Assembly: GCF_015832195.1 (NCBI RefSeq)
Contig: NC_052027.1
Location: 7,064,149 to 7,128,148 of the forward strand
Origin: Motacilla alba alba
Taxonomy: Eukaryota > Chordata > Aves > Passeriformes > Motacillidae
Length of the DNA: 64,000 nucleotides
Direction of reading: 5' to 3'
The notes below the pieces were generated by a model, which was given only the letters and a program-made list of their open reading frames with translations, was not told the origin of the DNA and searched no databases. A program made the translations under genes and the position numbers. This document shows, one piece after another, positions 24,981 to 38,955 of this stretch (position 1 is the stretch's first letter; each line of letters starts with the position of its first letter).

Positions 24981-27900
24981 AGACACCCTCTTGCATCCAA
25001 TTTAAATGAGCATGTTGCTGAAAGCACTAAGGGCTTGATTCTGTTGACTTATTCCTGATTTACTCCAGTGGAAAAAAAAAGGTGGGGGGGAGAAGAGAAA
25101 GAAAACCAACAAAAATACCCCTTCAATTCAATTCCTAGTGCAGCAGCAATGTGCAAAATGGATCTAATTTTGTAGCAAGGAAATGTGCTGGAATAAGCTA
25201 ATACAGGGTGGTGACTCGGGCACTGTGTGAGCATCAGCACAGCACACGCCTGGGAGCACACATGCCATTCCAGATGGGACTGAGGGGGGACATGACAGCT
25301 CTCCTCTCCCTTGTCCCCCCAAGCCAAAATTACATCCAGGTAGTGGCCCACGGGTTGGACCAGCCCCAGAAGGTGACTCCTTCCAGCCTCTTGCTCTTCC
25401 ACCAGAGCTTTGCAGAAGGATGATGCCTATAGGGGCAGCAGACACAGTCCAGGAGCAGCACCAGCTGTTTGGAGCAGCCCCCGTCCCTGCCACAAAGGCC
25501 AGCAGGAACCCAGAACACGCAGGATTATTTGTTTCAGCACACACTAGAAGTCTGAACTTCACCAGCACATGTCCAGGTGTCAAGACCCCACGCACTATTC
25601 ACTACCTTATCCACCTGGCTCAACCTGGCAACAGGCCCCAACACAGAAAGTCAGACACTGTTAATGGATTATATCCACCTTTTAAAGAATAGCACCAGAA
25701 AACATGCTGGAAGGTACCCACTTTGGATGGCAGACTGCAACAACCAGCAGAACAACTCCCAGTGACACAGGGATGAGCTGAAAGTCACAGGCTGAGAGGT
25801 AAGGGTAGAAAACAAAAAAGAGAGGGGATACATTTTTAAAAGCCCCTCAAAAAAGCCTCTACCGGAGAGATGAACAGGATTTTATTAAAGTGAGGAAGGG
25901 CCGAAATCAAGTCTTTCATTTGCACTTTTCCCAGCACCATCTGGAGCACTTGCATCTGCCAAAAGCACGGCACATTTCTTCAACTCGGAGAAGTAAACAG
26001 GGTAGAGGCAAACCTGGAGGTGTCCTTTGCCCTGCTATCAGCTCTGGGCACCTTCACAGTGCTTTAAAACTGAAACACATGTGTGAAGTTGAACTGTGAT
26101 GCTCCTGCCACGACAGAGTAAAAGCAATAAAACCAGAGACATGCTGTGCTGCGAGGTCAGGTGTGCTGCCACAGAATGTATTTATTGAGAGTCAGAGATC
26201 CCAGGCACCAGAGCTGCAAAACACCACCTCGCATTAAATTCCCTGTACAACATCACAACCAGGATACCATTTCTCATACCTGGATCTTCTACATGACAAG
26301 GTAAAGGAGAGTAAAAGGAAGAATACTTTTAATCTCCAAGCAAATATCCCATCCTGAGCTTTCAGTGGTGAAAGCAAACCTGAGAGAGCCTCCCTTTGTG
26401 CTGTGCTGCACTTTCAAGCTATGATCATAAGCAGCCAAATACTACACATTTGTTGGCTCATTAAGTTTCACCCTGCAAGTTTAACAACTGTGTATTTCTA
26501 AAGTAATTCACGTTTTAATGCCATAAAAGAAAACTTACTGCTGTCTAGACACAGAGAAAAAAAAAATGGACAGTGCTTGAAAGGAGGGCAGCAGACAAGG
26601 AAGCATCACTTGGGATGTGAACAACAGGGACATGAGATGTCTGTACAGCCCCAGCACTGCAGGGCACAAATCCCAGCACTGCAGGTCTGTGGAAGAGCAG
26701 CAAAGACTGGGAAGAGAAGATGCCCTGCAGATCTGAGGGACATCACAGATTTTTGTCCAAGTCCAGCTCTTTTCCAGCCAACAAACACCCCCACTACTCA
26801 CTCTGCCATCCCAGCACGGAGCCCAAGGTGGGAGCAAAGCCCAGAACCACATCACAGCATGGGCTCCCATCCCAGCATGGAGATGAAGGCAGCAAGCAAC
26901 CAGTGCAGACTGATGTGCCATAGCACCTCCCTCCATCCCTCCTGCTTATCTACACCTGGCACATTACAGTAACAGACACGTAAATGGGGATTTAATTCCT
27001 AACATCTCATTTTTTACTGTAATTCTAAATGATTTGGAATAAGTCCTGTGGTTAGAAGTCCAACTGTTATTCAGAGTTAGTTAATTTGGAAAGCCCTCAC
27101 AGTCCACTCAAGCATGCCCTGGATTCCTCATGCTCAGAAAAGTGTTATTACCATTCTCTCATTCCTAGTGCTTTCTGCATCTTCTGAACATTTTCCCATT
27201 TCTGCATGTCTTAAACACCAGATACTAAAACCATATAAAGAACAACCAGAAGGCCAAATGGATACTGACTGGATGATAAAAACAGCACGAAATAAAAGAG
27301 AATCGGATTATTTTCTGTTGTAATTTTTATAGCTATTTAACAGGAAGAATGGAAAAATCTAATTACTGTCAACTGTAAGTTTTCAGCTGCCCAGCCAGCA
27401 GTGCTTTTATTAAACTACTGTATAATTGCCTCTTTTACTCTCCTTCCCACAGAAGTTGTGTTATTTCACTCATAGTTAAACTCATAATATTGGCTTCATA
27501 ACTAATCCTGTCAATTGAAATCCCCGGGGGCTGGTGCAAGGATAAAAATAGCAAGGAGTTGTTTCCTGCCTCAGCTTTCTTTCAAAGCCCATTTCTGCAG
27601 GCACTGGGGCTGCAGCTGCCAAGGTGCCACCCCTGGCCTGTGAACGCTGCTCCTACAACTCAAAGGAACACAGAGGGGAGGGACAGGTCCTTCCAGCAGG
27701 AGATTCAGTCCCTTGTGCTGTGTCCATCCCAGGAAAGGCCAACCCTGCCCATCTCTCCCTCCTGACCCAGGCAGTTCAATTGAGGTATTTGATGCTGTAT
27801 AGTTGAACCTGACCTCCAAGCCCAGCTGTGCCTGCCTACCCTGGGACTTCCTCCCAGCCCTGAGGTTCAGGTGACACTCACAAAGCCAAAAACCACAGAT

Positions 27901-28003
27901 TTGCTCCTTCCCCAAACACTGGGACAGAGTCTCACATAAAAAACCCCAGCGAGACACCCAGCTACCTGTTCAAGCATCAAAGATACACACTAAAATGTCT
28001 GTT

Positions 28004-28055
28004 GGGCTCCAGCATCTTAAAGGTCTTTTCCAGACTAAATGATTCTGTGCTTCTC
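28004..28055 (+). mobile_element. CR1 LINE 3' terminus
   Basis: AGCATCTTAAAGGTCTTTTC followed by CAGACTAAATGATTCTGTGC is the sense 3' end of CR1, including the terminal ATTCTRTG-type octamer from which these LINEs prime. Only about 50 bases remain. Confidence 0.8.
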
Positions 28056-31000
28056 CAAGATGAGTACAATTTGTCTATGCATTTATAGGAAACTGCAAAA
28101 AGCACCAGATTTTCAGCCATCCAAATAGTTAAGCTCTGTCTGAAGCCTTACTTGTTTCCTGTACATCCTGGATTGATGTCCCTTGCTAATTCATGGCATG
28201 GTCCTTTCCTGGAGATGGCACTGGGTTTGCTGTAGAAGACACAGCCAGGGTCTCCTGGTCTCTCCTCCAGCATGTCCTTCCTTCCCTGTGGGATACTTCT
28301 CTTGCCCAGGAGATAGAGAGCCTAAACTCACTGTTCAGCTCAGGTTTGGGATGAGGTGGTAGGGCTGGAAGGGGTGAGGGAAGACAGATTTGACCTCACA
28401 CTCATCCCTACAATCTGTCTCTCTGGAGACAACAACCCTGTGCTGGGGTTGCTCTCTTGTGGGCACACACAGAAACTGCTGAGAGCTGGCAAGGAAAAGA
28501 TGGGAAACAACACATTTCCCAAAGTGGTGTCCCAGAGGAAGGTGCCCATGCCAGGAGGGACCCAGTGCCAGGGTTCTGCATGCACCTGGACCAGCTCCAG
28601 AGTCATCTTTCTTGCCTGGAGAGCCCCTGCCTGTGCTGGGACTGACACAGACAAGAGCACAGCACATCAGCACACTCACTGCACCACCAGGTCCATGTGG
28701 GAATCAAGGGAGACTGGTTCTTCTGAGGTGTTTTTCCTCCTGGGAGAACCACCACCCCACCTACTACAGCCAGAGACAGGGGTACAGCATCCCAACCTTC
28801 ACTCAGCCTGCTCCTGGAGCCATCCTTGGGATGGACAACAGCAATGTCCATCAACACAGGAGTGAGAGAAACAGAGCACCAGTTTAAAAATGTATAAAAA
28901 ACAAAATTGCTCACCCTTTCTCCTACCCCACAGCAAGGATGGACCAGCTCAAGCACAATGCTCTGCAGCCACACAGGAAACTACTGCTTCCTGTGCAAAC
29001 CTGAGACACCTTGACTAGAAGTACAGAGGGGTCCCAGGATTAAAAATCCCTTGTGTGTACTGTCAGAGCCCTCTGGGAAGACAGCTCTTCCCAAGCTGCA
29101 TTACTCTGTTCTCCCCACTATCACTAAACTTGCTTCACTTTAAGACAAGAAGACAGAAAAATCATTTTTGTCATTGCTTGAGCTGCCAAAGCAGCACCAC
29201 GGTGCTCCCAGGCAAACCAGGAGAGCTCCCACCACGTCCAGCCTGGAGAGCCCTGGTGCTCCCAAGGGTTGGGGGACTGCCTTGGCTGACAGAGCTCTCA
29301 GCAGCCCTGAGATTTAAAATAAACATGGCCCAACACAGTGTTAGATTTCTCACCCATGGTGTTTGTGCAAATGAACCATCAGGCTGACAGACCTCCCTGC
29401 TCAGAAAGCTGCAAAGACACAGAGAAACTGGGTTATGGCCAAAGTCACCCTAGTGGTGGCACTGTCAATGAGGTGCCACCTCCCTGCCAGCAAGCAGAGC
29501 TCACAGCCTCAGCTGCGCCAGGCATGGCAAGGACAGAGGAGGGAAGCACCAACACACCAGGCCTGAAGCAAAGCCACCAGTGTGACTGAGAACTATTCCT
29601 GTGTCCAAGTACAGCAGGAGAGTCAAGGACAAACAAGGAAAACTGAGGCTGCCAGGCACAGGAGCAGCAAAATCTCCTATTGTTCCTACAAGTGTTGGTG
29701 ATGGCACAGCACACAGAGGAGCTCACAGTGACAAAACAGATCCGGTGGCATGAGCCAGCCTGCCTCAGTGGAGGTGACAATCAATGTCCCCTCCTTGGAT
29801 GCTCAGCCAAGTCCTCAAGGAGAACATGGCAAAGCAATCACTCTTATAAACACCTTAATATCAAGATCAATATCCTTGGGGTCTCATTCTTCAAAGATTC
29901 AAAACCTGCCAGAGCTCCCAATCTTTCTTCGTCTTTTCTTGACTGTACTGCTTGTGGTATGTCCATTTAAAATTGTCAACACTTCATCCTCAAAGAAGAG
30001 GAACGAGAGTCCCAGGCTGTCCTACTCTCCTCGTGAAGTGACACTGTGCTTTGAGGAATTCCCATCAAACAGCAGTAGATTCTTCAGGATGAATCTGGAA
30101 GAGGAGAGCACAGGCTGTATAAGCAGCAGGTAAATCATGGCCAGCCCAACTTTCCCATTTGCACAGTGATCCAAACATGCAAGAAAACATGTGCAAGGGT
30201 CTCTGTATTCCCCAAATTAAAGTACTATGGATAAAAGGATGAAAATGTATTTCAATTGACTCATTGGTCAGGGAAAAATGAAAAGGAAGTACATTACTGC
30301 TTCCATAAGTTCTAATTATCAGTGGATTTTAGACACAAGGGCAAAACATTCATCTTGCTACCTATTTTTCATTAAACATAGTTCAATCAAAGAAGCCATC
30401 AACTTTCCTAGATGGAAGTAATTAAGGAGAGCACAGGCTGTTGTTGTGTTTGCAGTGGAAACAGGAGCCTTCCCCTCGGCAAATCATATGCTCCCAGATG
30501 CATCCAACCCACCAAAAGCTTTCAGCCAGCTGTTAGCCCAAGGCTTTTCCCAGATGTGGGGCTCTCTACTGCTCCAGCAATCAACCCACCCACTGCTCCA
30601 GCTCCATGGGATGTGCAAATCCCTCTCCCCTACATAACTGCATCCATTAAGAGAACAAAACACAGCTGCTTCTAAGAAGGGCACACCACAGACTTCCCCC
30701 TATGCCAGCAGACAGGGGATAGGAGTGTCTGTATGTGCCCAGCTCATTCTGCAGGACACTGCACTCAACTCTGTAATGGATGGGCTTCTAGTCACACCTA
30801 AAGAAGTAGGCGGTCCCTTGTAACACAACCAGGGACCACTGAAGAAACCCCCCATGGAGAACAAAGCTGAAGGAAAGCAAGGGTTGGGCCATGTGGTGAA
30901 AGGTTAAACCTTTCCAACTGATGTCCCCAAAAGTGCAAGTGTAGGATGCTGTGCTGGGGACATCTTCAGTTCTGTCTGAGACACGCTGACTACTGTGTGT

Positions 31001-31097
31001 CATCAGGGTATCTTGTATTGTCCCGGTGCTCAGAAAAATCAGTTGTGCCCCTAATAGAAAGCAACACAGCCAATGCAAACACCAGGCAATGTCTTAC

Positions 31098-31246
31098 CTG
31101 AATCACCATCAGCAAGGCTCTTCCAGACTTCAGCTTCAGGAAGGTCAGGGGCTGAGGTACTGTATTTCCCCTGTGAACGAAGGCGAATGGTGCATTTTTT
31201 AAGTTTCACACTAGGCAGCCACACAAGTGCTTTAGGTTGACCGTCC
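31098..31246 (-). other. Unassigned exon-like segment with good splice sites
   Basis: On the minus strand a polypyrimidine stretch and acceptor (TCTTCTGCCATCCACAG) precede 149 bases that stay open in one frame and end at a strong donor TTCAG/GTAAGA. The frame encodes 49 codons beginning DGQPKALVWLPSVKLKK and ending AEVWKSLADGDS, with a protein-like residue mix and retained CpGs. An alternative acceptor (GCACAG) would extend it to 31291. It starts with one base finishing a codon and ends with one base of the next, so it cannot join the phase-0 SYNPR exon in frame. I do not recognise the peptide. It may be an exon of an unknown nested transcript, a non-coding 5' exon, or chance. Confidence 0.2.
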
Positions 31247-32638
31247 CTGTGGATGGCAGAAGACCGTCCTTGTCCAACCAGCAGAGGCTTTCTGTGCAAA
31301 GCAGCTCACTGTCCTTGGGCTTTTGCACATTTTGTGTGTGTAAGATTCAAGTATTGGTTATTATTTCTTGAAATGAGAACCCCCCGGAAGCAGCACTTGG
31401 TTTACATGGAAGACAACATTCTCCCCCACCAGCCATTTCCATTGAAGTATTCCACAAAAGTCTGGGTGTTCAGTACATGCTCGTGGGCAATTTATGCAAA
31501 TCTAGTCTACAAAGAATCTTGACAAATAATGCTAAGAGTGAATTTGAGCTGAGGCTGTCTGAGATCACAGGTGTTAGTTAGGTTATCAGACACAGTGGGT
31601 GGCATGTTAATGCGTTCACGTCCTAACTAGTGGGTATAAGTGAGAGGCATGATCTACAACTGAAAGAAAAAACTGAAAGAAAAATTGAATATAGAGCACA
31701 ACAGATATTGCTGAACAGATTCGCATGTGGGCACTTGATTTATCACAATGCCTACATAAATATGTATGGAGCAACTGTTTCAGAGAGGCCCTGTGCATGG
31801 ACAAGCCTGTAAAATAAGTTTTCTGATCTAAATATTAAAATTGGCCCTTGGCAAGTAATATAAGTAATGGTCTCTTACAAAATCACTGTTTCAATTAATT
31901 TTACTAGCATCACCTTTATCTGTGCAAGAAGGAGAGAGAAGCATCAAACAGGCCTGAAAGCCATCAAAATAAATTCAGAGTTATTTTCAAGAGGTCTGCT
32001 TGTCTCACAGTTAAGAAAATGCACCATGAGATGGAAAAACAGGTTTAAGTCTCATCTCTACCAGAGTCTAATTTTTCTCTGTAGAAAAGTAGGATGTATT
32101 TCTTGCAGCAAACAAAGCATTTTCTCCTACTTCAATGAACAATCATTTTTTCTGAGCAGTTACATCAAACAACTTACTTTTTTTGCACCCTCCAGTAGCT
32201 TTGTTTTATTGCAATTGTCATTGTTTAAAAAAAAATCCCAACAAAACCAAAAGAAGTACCTTCTCCCTTCCTTAAACCGATTAGAAATGTCATTCACGTT
32301 ACCCTGTGGAAGTGAATTGAACTATTCCCAACAGCCACTCAAAAAATACATAATCACCATAATTACTGGTGGCGTCTAATTAACATTCAGCTTCCTCTCT
32401 ACAGCAGCTACAGCTGGACAATCCATTTATTTCAACCTAAAACTAATGCTCTCCTAATTATTTTCCATCTCACTGAGCAGCCCACCTGTGCCCGTTTCCA
32501 CCGACGGCTCCGTCTGGCACAGCCTGGTGAGCTCAGCCTGGAACAGCCTTGCTAACAACTGCCCCGTGCAAACACAGGGACCTGCTCCCACTAATTACAC
32601 AGCTCCTGGCTCTGTCAGCCTGCTTCACCACAATTCAC

Positions 32639-32683
32639 AAAAAAAAAAGAAAAAAAAAAGGGGAAAAAAAAGAAAAAAGAAAG
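32639..32683. repeat. A-rich purine low-complexity tract
   Basis: Runs of A interrupted by G or GGGG over about 45 bases. It forms the lysine-rich stretch of an otherwise meaningless reading frame. Confidence 0.85.
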
Positions 32684-33334
32684 GCACAGCAGCTGCAAAA
32701 GGCTGCAGCCACCCCAAGGGACTTCTGGGTTTGATAGGATGGGGTGGAGGATAAATGAGCCCATAAAATGCACACGCCTCTGGTTTGATGCTGTGGACCT
32801 AACTTCCAGAAGGACATGGGGTCAGGGTGGGCACACCAGTGGTCCAAAAGCCTGGCACATCCTGGTGCTGGTCTCCAGGCTGGGGAAAACCCTCTGCTGC
32901 CACCTTTGTTCTCCTTCCTTGGCCACTCTGTTGCAGCAACAGAACAAAACTGCTCAACCCTGATACTATTTTAAAAATAAAGACAGCTAGGGATTACACA
33001 GATATAGCAGCCTGCTTTTATGAACCGCCTGGTATCAGTCACTCAGAATAAAATGAAGTACATGCAAATCTCATGATACCTTAGTTGTTTCAGTCTACTC
33101 CTAGCCCTTTCCACCCCCATATCACTCATCAGGCAACTTTTTAATTCACTTTCATTTTTCAGACATGCATCACCTCTTGTTAGGAAAAATGATGCCTGCT
33201 GTTGCCATCTAGAGCTCCAACTCATTAGCTCTGTTTCCTTCCAAAATTCACCTAAAATCTTATTTTCTTTTTTTGTTCACTCCTCTCTCTCTTTGCTATT
33301 ATGTTTCTACTTGTATTATTTCAGCCTGTAATGA

Positions 33335-33430
33335 CTGTAGCACTCCTAGGAATGACGATCTGCAAAATTATCTTGTAATTGCATTCATATTTGAACTTTC
33401 ATCATTACGACTAAATACATAAAGGGGGAT
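33335..33430. promoter_or_regulatory. Candidate conserved non-coding element
   Basis: A compact block with CACTCCTAGGAATGACGATC, TTATCTTGTAATTGCATTC and TCATCATTACGACTAAATAC. Homeobox-type TAATTG and CpG-bearing words occur in otherwise plain AT-rich sequence. Weak candidate. Confidence 0.22.
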
Positions 33431-36400
33431 GAGAAGGAAACTGACAGTTACTGGGGGAAGCTCTTGGCTGAACTCCTCCTGAACTCAGGAATTACTAACG
33501 CCTCTTTCTTTCCCTTCGCCCCCACTATAATTTGTCAGCTCTAGGGTGAATCTCTGAAGGCACCAAGAGGCCTCTGCTCAGCACAGCCAGCTGGGTTCAC
33601 AAACCCACAGTGACACAGTGTTTACCCCCAGTCAAAGTGGGTAAGACAAGTTAATGACGTTCAAAATCGGTGGGGAGAAGGAAGGAACTCAGACAGCACA
33701 ATCCTGTAGATGTCACTTGCTTCAGAGACCAAGGAGAAAAATACAACAGGTCAAAAGAGGTCTTAAGAGTTGTCAGAGATGGCCCGAGTGCCAAGGGGAA
33801 AAAAATAAATCAGTGCATGCATATTGGAAGGTTATTTATGCAAAAGTCAAGTAGTTATGGTGTTGATACCAAGGAAAGAACTCCAAGCACCAGTTAAGGT
33901 CAGAAATTCAGTATCTTCAGGCTGTGTGCATAAATTTCTCTCCTCTTCATCACCTGCTGAGCAGTAAAGCGCCTCCACATGGAATTGTCCAGACTTCCCC
34001 AAACAAATTTTCAATTCCACAAAAGATTAGGTTATCTTGGCAGCTGACCTATAAAACTATTGAGATATGGCTATAGGCAGAGGACCAAATTTTATGAAAA
34101 TGCCCTAGTTCTTATCAGTGCAAACCAAGCTAAGATGGATCCGAGAATTTAAGTACCAGCATTTGCTCAACTCAAGAGCTGCCCATGTGCTTCCCTGGCT
34201 GTTCAAGAGCACTCAAGTTTTAAGGACTAACTGCAAACCAGTGTATTTTTCCTAGCCATTTTTCCAGAAAAGAATTTAACAGAGTTAACACAAAGATCTC
34301 CAGCCAGCAGAACATTGCTAAGATTCCCCAGGTGAACCTCTAGCACCTCATTTACCCTCCTGGTGAAGCCCAGGTTTGCAGACACCTGGCTTTTGGGCAG
34401 CTGGGCTCTCCACACCAGCCAGGCTCACACATCCAGCCGCACATTTTCTCTCCTGGAAAGGGCACTCAAAGCACCAGCAAGGAAAGAGCTCTTACAAACA
34501 CCAGAAGCTCTCAACTGACCCAGCAGAGGAGGAGGGATGGATGGATTCTCTGGTGTCTAGTTGCAACATACACCATCTCTGCAAGTACTCTCAGTACTCA
34601 GGGGCAGTGTGGGACTTGAGAAGTTCCATTTATTTTTTTACTTTTATAAAACTTCCAGAAATGCAGATTCTTTGAAACCCCACTATCCTACCCCATCAAG
34701 TTGAGGCTGTCCAGCAGGTTCAAAATGTATTTGTACCCATTGCCATGTTGCAGGGTGCCAGCCACAACCAAATTATTTCATCTGATGCTTGAAGTTGAAG
34801 ACAGGACTTACAGGTGATAAAACAAACATCTCCTTCAAACTAATAGCCCTCTCCAAAAGCCAAGCGGGTAGCAGCTTATCACTTCCAACCTCAGCTAGCA
34901 CTCACTTGCACTCCTAATTGCTTTTAGCCTCTTCTTGAGGCAATTAACCCCATACTCACCCCCTGACACCTTCTCACTCCAAAGAGCAGTTCCCAGTTCA
35001 CAGCCACAGGGCTCTGCATTTGGATCTCAAGCTTCTGTCTTTATTCCCTTTCCTCTGCAGGGCTCTGCATGTGTTTTCTCACCCTGATGAATTCATTATT
35101 TATGGGGCTGAAAGAGCAAAGCTGCTGAAATCATTTAGCTCTTCTGCATGTCTCCCAAAGGCATAACAAACATAATGGGAAAGCAAATATCAGACTAAGC
35201 AGGGTTGTTGGAGGGAGAGCTCAGAAATGAACGTGGGGGTGCTGTGCAGCAGGTATGCCAATACATGCCATGCCTTCTTGCCTGGCATGGGGTAAAACCC
35301 TCCTGTCCTGTTCCAGCTGCTCCTGGGGATGCCCAGAGCAGCCTGGACCAGCACAGGTCAGTGCTCCAAGGGATGCTCTGTGTTCCCTGGCTCACTGATG
35401 TGCTCAGCTTTACCAGATCTGGCAAATGGCACTAGAGGGCAGAGCTGTTTACCCTCAGCATATCTGAGACGAGGGAAAAAACCCACGACTTTCAGGCAGC
35501 TTCTGAATTCTCCACAGGCCTATCCAACACCAAAAGCCTGCTAATACACAAAAGCCACCAAGTATATTTGCACTCAGAGTGACAAGCACAGGCATTAACG
35601 AGCCAACCGAGAGCCTGCAGTTCCCTGCTCTGTCTTTCCTAAGACTGAAGACCTGGAGGTGTGTGACAGCCTCTTGCCAAGGCAGCAGCAGGTCTGCCTG
35701 GGCCTGCCCTGGCTCTCTGCATTCCAGGGTGCACAGGGCAATACAAATAACACAGGTCCCTTGACAGCAGTGGGGGGTAACAAAGCCTGTTCTCTTCCCA
35801 TCACTGATGCAGATAAAAAGGCTTTACTCATCAGGAAGCTTTGATCACAGAGTCCAGAAATCATGGACCATGCTGACACTCTGCTGTCCAGGCTAAGCAT
35901 CTCAACAGATGGAAAGTGCTTCCAAGCAGGTGAAACCTTCAAGTTTATAGCTTTTGCTCTAAGCAGATGACCAGAGGCTGAGAGAACCCCTGTAGGTGGG
36001 CAAACAGAACTGCTTGAATGCACATCTACCTCATGAACCACAGGATTTACATTCCAGAGAGCACCTCCAACAGCCACCACTACATCTCCTGGACCTCAGC
36101 TCACTGCACTTGGCTCAGGAGAGGTGGGACGGACTGTAATTCCCAAAATTGACATTCTTGTGCTGTTACATGCAAAGGTTTTTGGATGGTATATATTTGC
36201 TAACTTCAACAGACTTTTTCAGAGTGTCCCTGGTACTGAGAGCTCCCATGGATGAGAATTATGGCCCCAAGAACTCCACACCAAATCACTCATAAATCCT
36301 TTTCTTATTATTTCCCCAGTGCACAAAGTGTGCTTTTCTTTATTATTATCAAGATCAGTCATCCTGCAGGCCTGTTTACTGTTGAGTGAGGAAGCAAAGG

Positions 36401-36799
36401 GGTCTTGCCCCAGAAATTCACTGTTCCTTCCAGAGTCTAAGGAACTTGTTCACAAAGTACCACACTGCATCATATCCCAGCTCTGCTGCCCATGAGGGTA
36501 CTTCATAACAAAATCTCTTGAGAGGACAAGGAAAATACCTGCAAAGTATAACTCAGAGCACAGTGCATTAATGGCTTGGGCAACAGCTTAGAATAATGTT
36601 GGCTATCTTAATAGCATGAAAAAAAAAAGGTCTATTAATATTTAAAGAGAAGGAAGGAAATAATACTGGTTTCAGGTTTTTGTCCCTTGCCACAACCACT
36701 TTATTCCACATCTCTTCCTCCTGGGCACACCCTGCATCTTCTTCTTTGCAGAGGAAAGTCCGTGCATTGTCTTATTTCTGTGCAGAATTTGATTTCAAA

Positions 36800-36985
36800 G
36801 TCATCGTTGCAAAGAGGGTTGAAAGGACCCTCAGAGCAGAGGCCAGGCAGCTCTATCTATTCTGGCAGATGTTTATCTAACTTCTGACTCCCAGTGACTG
36901 CAGCTCCACAACTTCCTGGGGCAAAACTACCCCAGTGCTTCTCCATCTGCTGCTTAAAACTGTATATCCCTTAATAGCATGTCTT
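36800..36985 (-). mobile_element. Old CR1-type LINE relic
   Basis: The words GTTGAAAGGACCCTCAGAGC, TTTATCTAACTTCTGAC, CAGTGACTGCAGCTCCACAA, CTTCCTGGGG and ACCCCAGTGCTTCTCCATC follow the antisense order of an ancient CR1/L3-like 3' region (the gattccacaacctccctagg and attccagtgcttaaccaccc blocks). Divergence is high, so the subfamily cannot be named. Confidence 0.55.
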
Positions 36986-38856
36986 CTTCTCCCAACCAGC
37001 ACAGACAAGAGAACTGCCCATTCCCTTCCTCTCCTCTCTGAAGCAGCCCAGGAGAACTCAAAAATGATCTTCCCTCCTTCCAGTTACCTCTTTTTTTCCC
37101 CCACAGTAAATAGCCTGAACCCCACAAGTTTTCTCCCCACAGCTTCTACTCTCAGTTCATTTTCAGTATCCCTTTCTTAACTCTGTTTTCCCAACTATCT
37201 CTTTCTTTTAGGATGAAGCCCAAAATTTGATGCTTTCCCAGAGCAAGACAGGAAAGATTACCTCACCTGCCCATCACTCAGCTCTCCCAGTTTGCTGTAG
37301 TCCCACTTACAACCTGGTCACTTTGCAGAAAACTTACTTCCAGTCTGTGAAGCACCCTGTCCTCACCAATCCCCTCCCTGCAGAGTCCCATTCCAGGGGA
37401 CTTGTGGAGCTGTTCCTGCACCTTCCCAAGGGATGCTTTGGGATCCCCTTTCTCACTGACTTACCTTGTGCATGTTTTCAGTCCTGCCCCACAGATCTGC
37501 AGGAATTGTAGAGAAATCAACAGCAAGGACCAGGCAGGTCTGGCTTACCTGAGCACATCCCCTGCTCAGCTCACACCTGCACCAACCATTTGGTCAAAAC
37601 TGCTGCTCCTTCCCTCCCTTAAAAGCAATGGCTGCATGTGATTTTGACCTCAGATCACCTGCACTGACCTCAGACACGGTGGGTTTGGTGATTATGTCCA
37701 TGCTCACAAATCCAAGTGCACCCCAGGTGTGGCTGGTTCTTCCTCAACCCATCAATCACTGCTCCTTGCTCCTTCTCTGGACACTGGCTGGACTCACCAA
37801 GAGGCTGTGCAGAGCAACTCTGGGGCTGTGTAAAACTTGAGCAACATTTAGGTTTGCAGATAAAATATCTTCACTCTGTCAACAATTTAGCATGTACTTA
37901 TTGCCTTTAAATACAGCTGGGCAGAGAACTAAGATGGATACTGTTCTTATTCTTCAAATAGTTACTAACAAATTAAAGTAGGATACTAATATTAGAGGTA
38001 TTTTTTTCTCTAGCTTCATGATCATCCTCTAACTGTGACTCTAGCTATCATGTACACTGGTGTTGGAGGACTGTGCTGGGCTCATTGAATTCACACTTCA
38101 TCTGTGAGGTCTGCTGCAAAGTCTCATGACCAGCCTGAAAAAAACAATTCTTTCATAGATGCTGACTCTGAAGTACAGATCACTCAGGGAAAAAAAAAAA
38201 GAGCTTATGAAAATTGAAAGGGATAAACAGTACATATATATGAGTAATAATCAGAAACAATATAAAGCACATAAAAGGACTTGTTCCCTACCAAGTAAAA
38301 CACAAAATACTAACACCCTTCCATAAAATGAAATTAAGCCAAAGAAGGTTTAAGCAGCATTACAAAATCAACATTTCTTTAATGTCAGTGACCAAATCTG
38401 AACCTGGTCTCAGCCACCCTCCAGATTTTTAGCATATTTTAGTAATTCTTTAGCCCAAACATACCTGCCAAACCTGCCTGGATGCATTTACAACAACTTA
38501 GATGTGTTTGTGCAACAAAATATCTGATTTGCAAATTCTCATGAAAACCATGAACAGACAATTGACATAGATAATTTTTCAATGTGTGCTCAGAAGCTGA
38601 CAATTTAATCACTTTAAGTGTAAAACAGCCTTTTTGTTACTGGGAAACACAAGGGCTATCATGAGGTTATAAATGAAGTTGCTATCTGAGGAGTATGAAC
38701 CATCAAAGCCAAAGAACACCAAGGCCTGGATGGATTTAAAATAAGAGCAAGGCTGGCACAAATCAATAGTGGTAAACAAGAGTCTTCAAACCTTTCAAAG
38801 GACAAATCTCTGTGTGCATTTGACTATACAGACTACCATATTAAACATGACACTTA

Positions 38857-38955
38857 CAGAATCACAGAATGAATCACAGACTGCTTTGGGTTGGCAGGGA
38901 CCTTAGGCATCACCCAGCTCCGAGCCCTCTGCCATGGGCAGGGCTGCCCCCCACT
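38857..38955 (-). mobile_element. CR1 LINE 3'-end fragment
   Basis: ACAGAATCACAGAATGAATC followed by CTTTGGGTTGGCAGGGACCT, CACCCAGCTCCGAGCCCTCT and GCCATGGGCAGGGCTGCC is the antisense of the CR1 3' end, with its terminal octamer repeats at the left. Similarity fades after the CCCCACT word. Confidence 0.9.

Noticed and set aside
28356..28865. 169-codon plus-strand frame in GC-rich sequence
   Set aside because: Frames are open on both strands over the same bases, which points to stop-poor GC-rich composition. No protein family is recognised.
29750..30133. Plus-strand frame ending near a donor-like AGCAG/GTAAAT
   Set aside because: The donor is weak, no good acceptor precedes it, and the peptide is not recognisable.
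31867..32379. 170-codon plus-strand open frame, the longest in the window
   Set aside because: AT-rich, low-complexity residue mix with no recognisable domain. The length is within chance expectation for 128 kb of six-frame sequence, and there are no convincing splice or promoter signals.
35595..36080. 161-codon minus-strand frame
   Set aside because: No domain, no matching splice structure, and open frames on the other strand in the same place.
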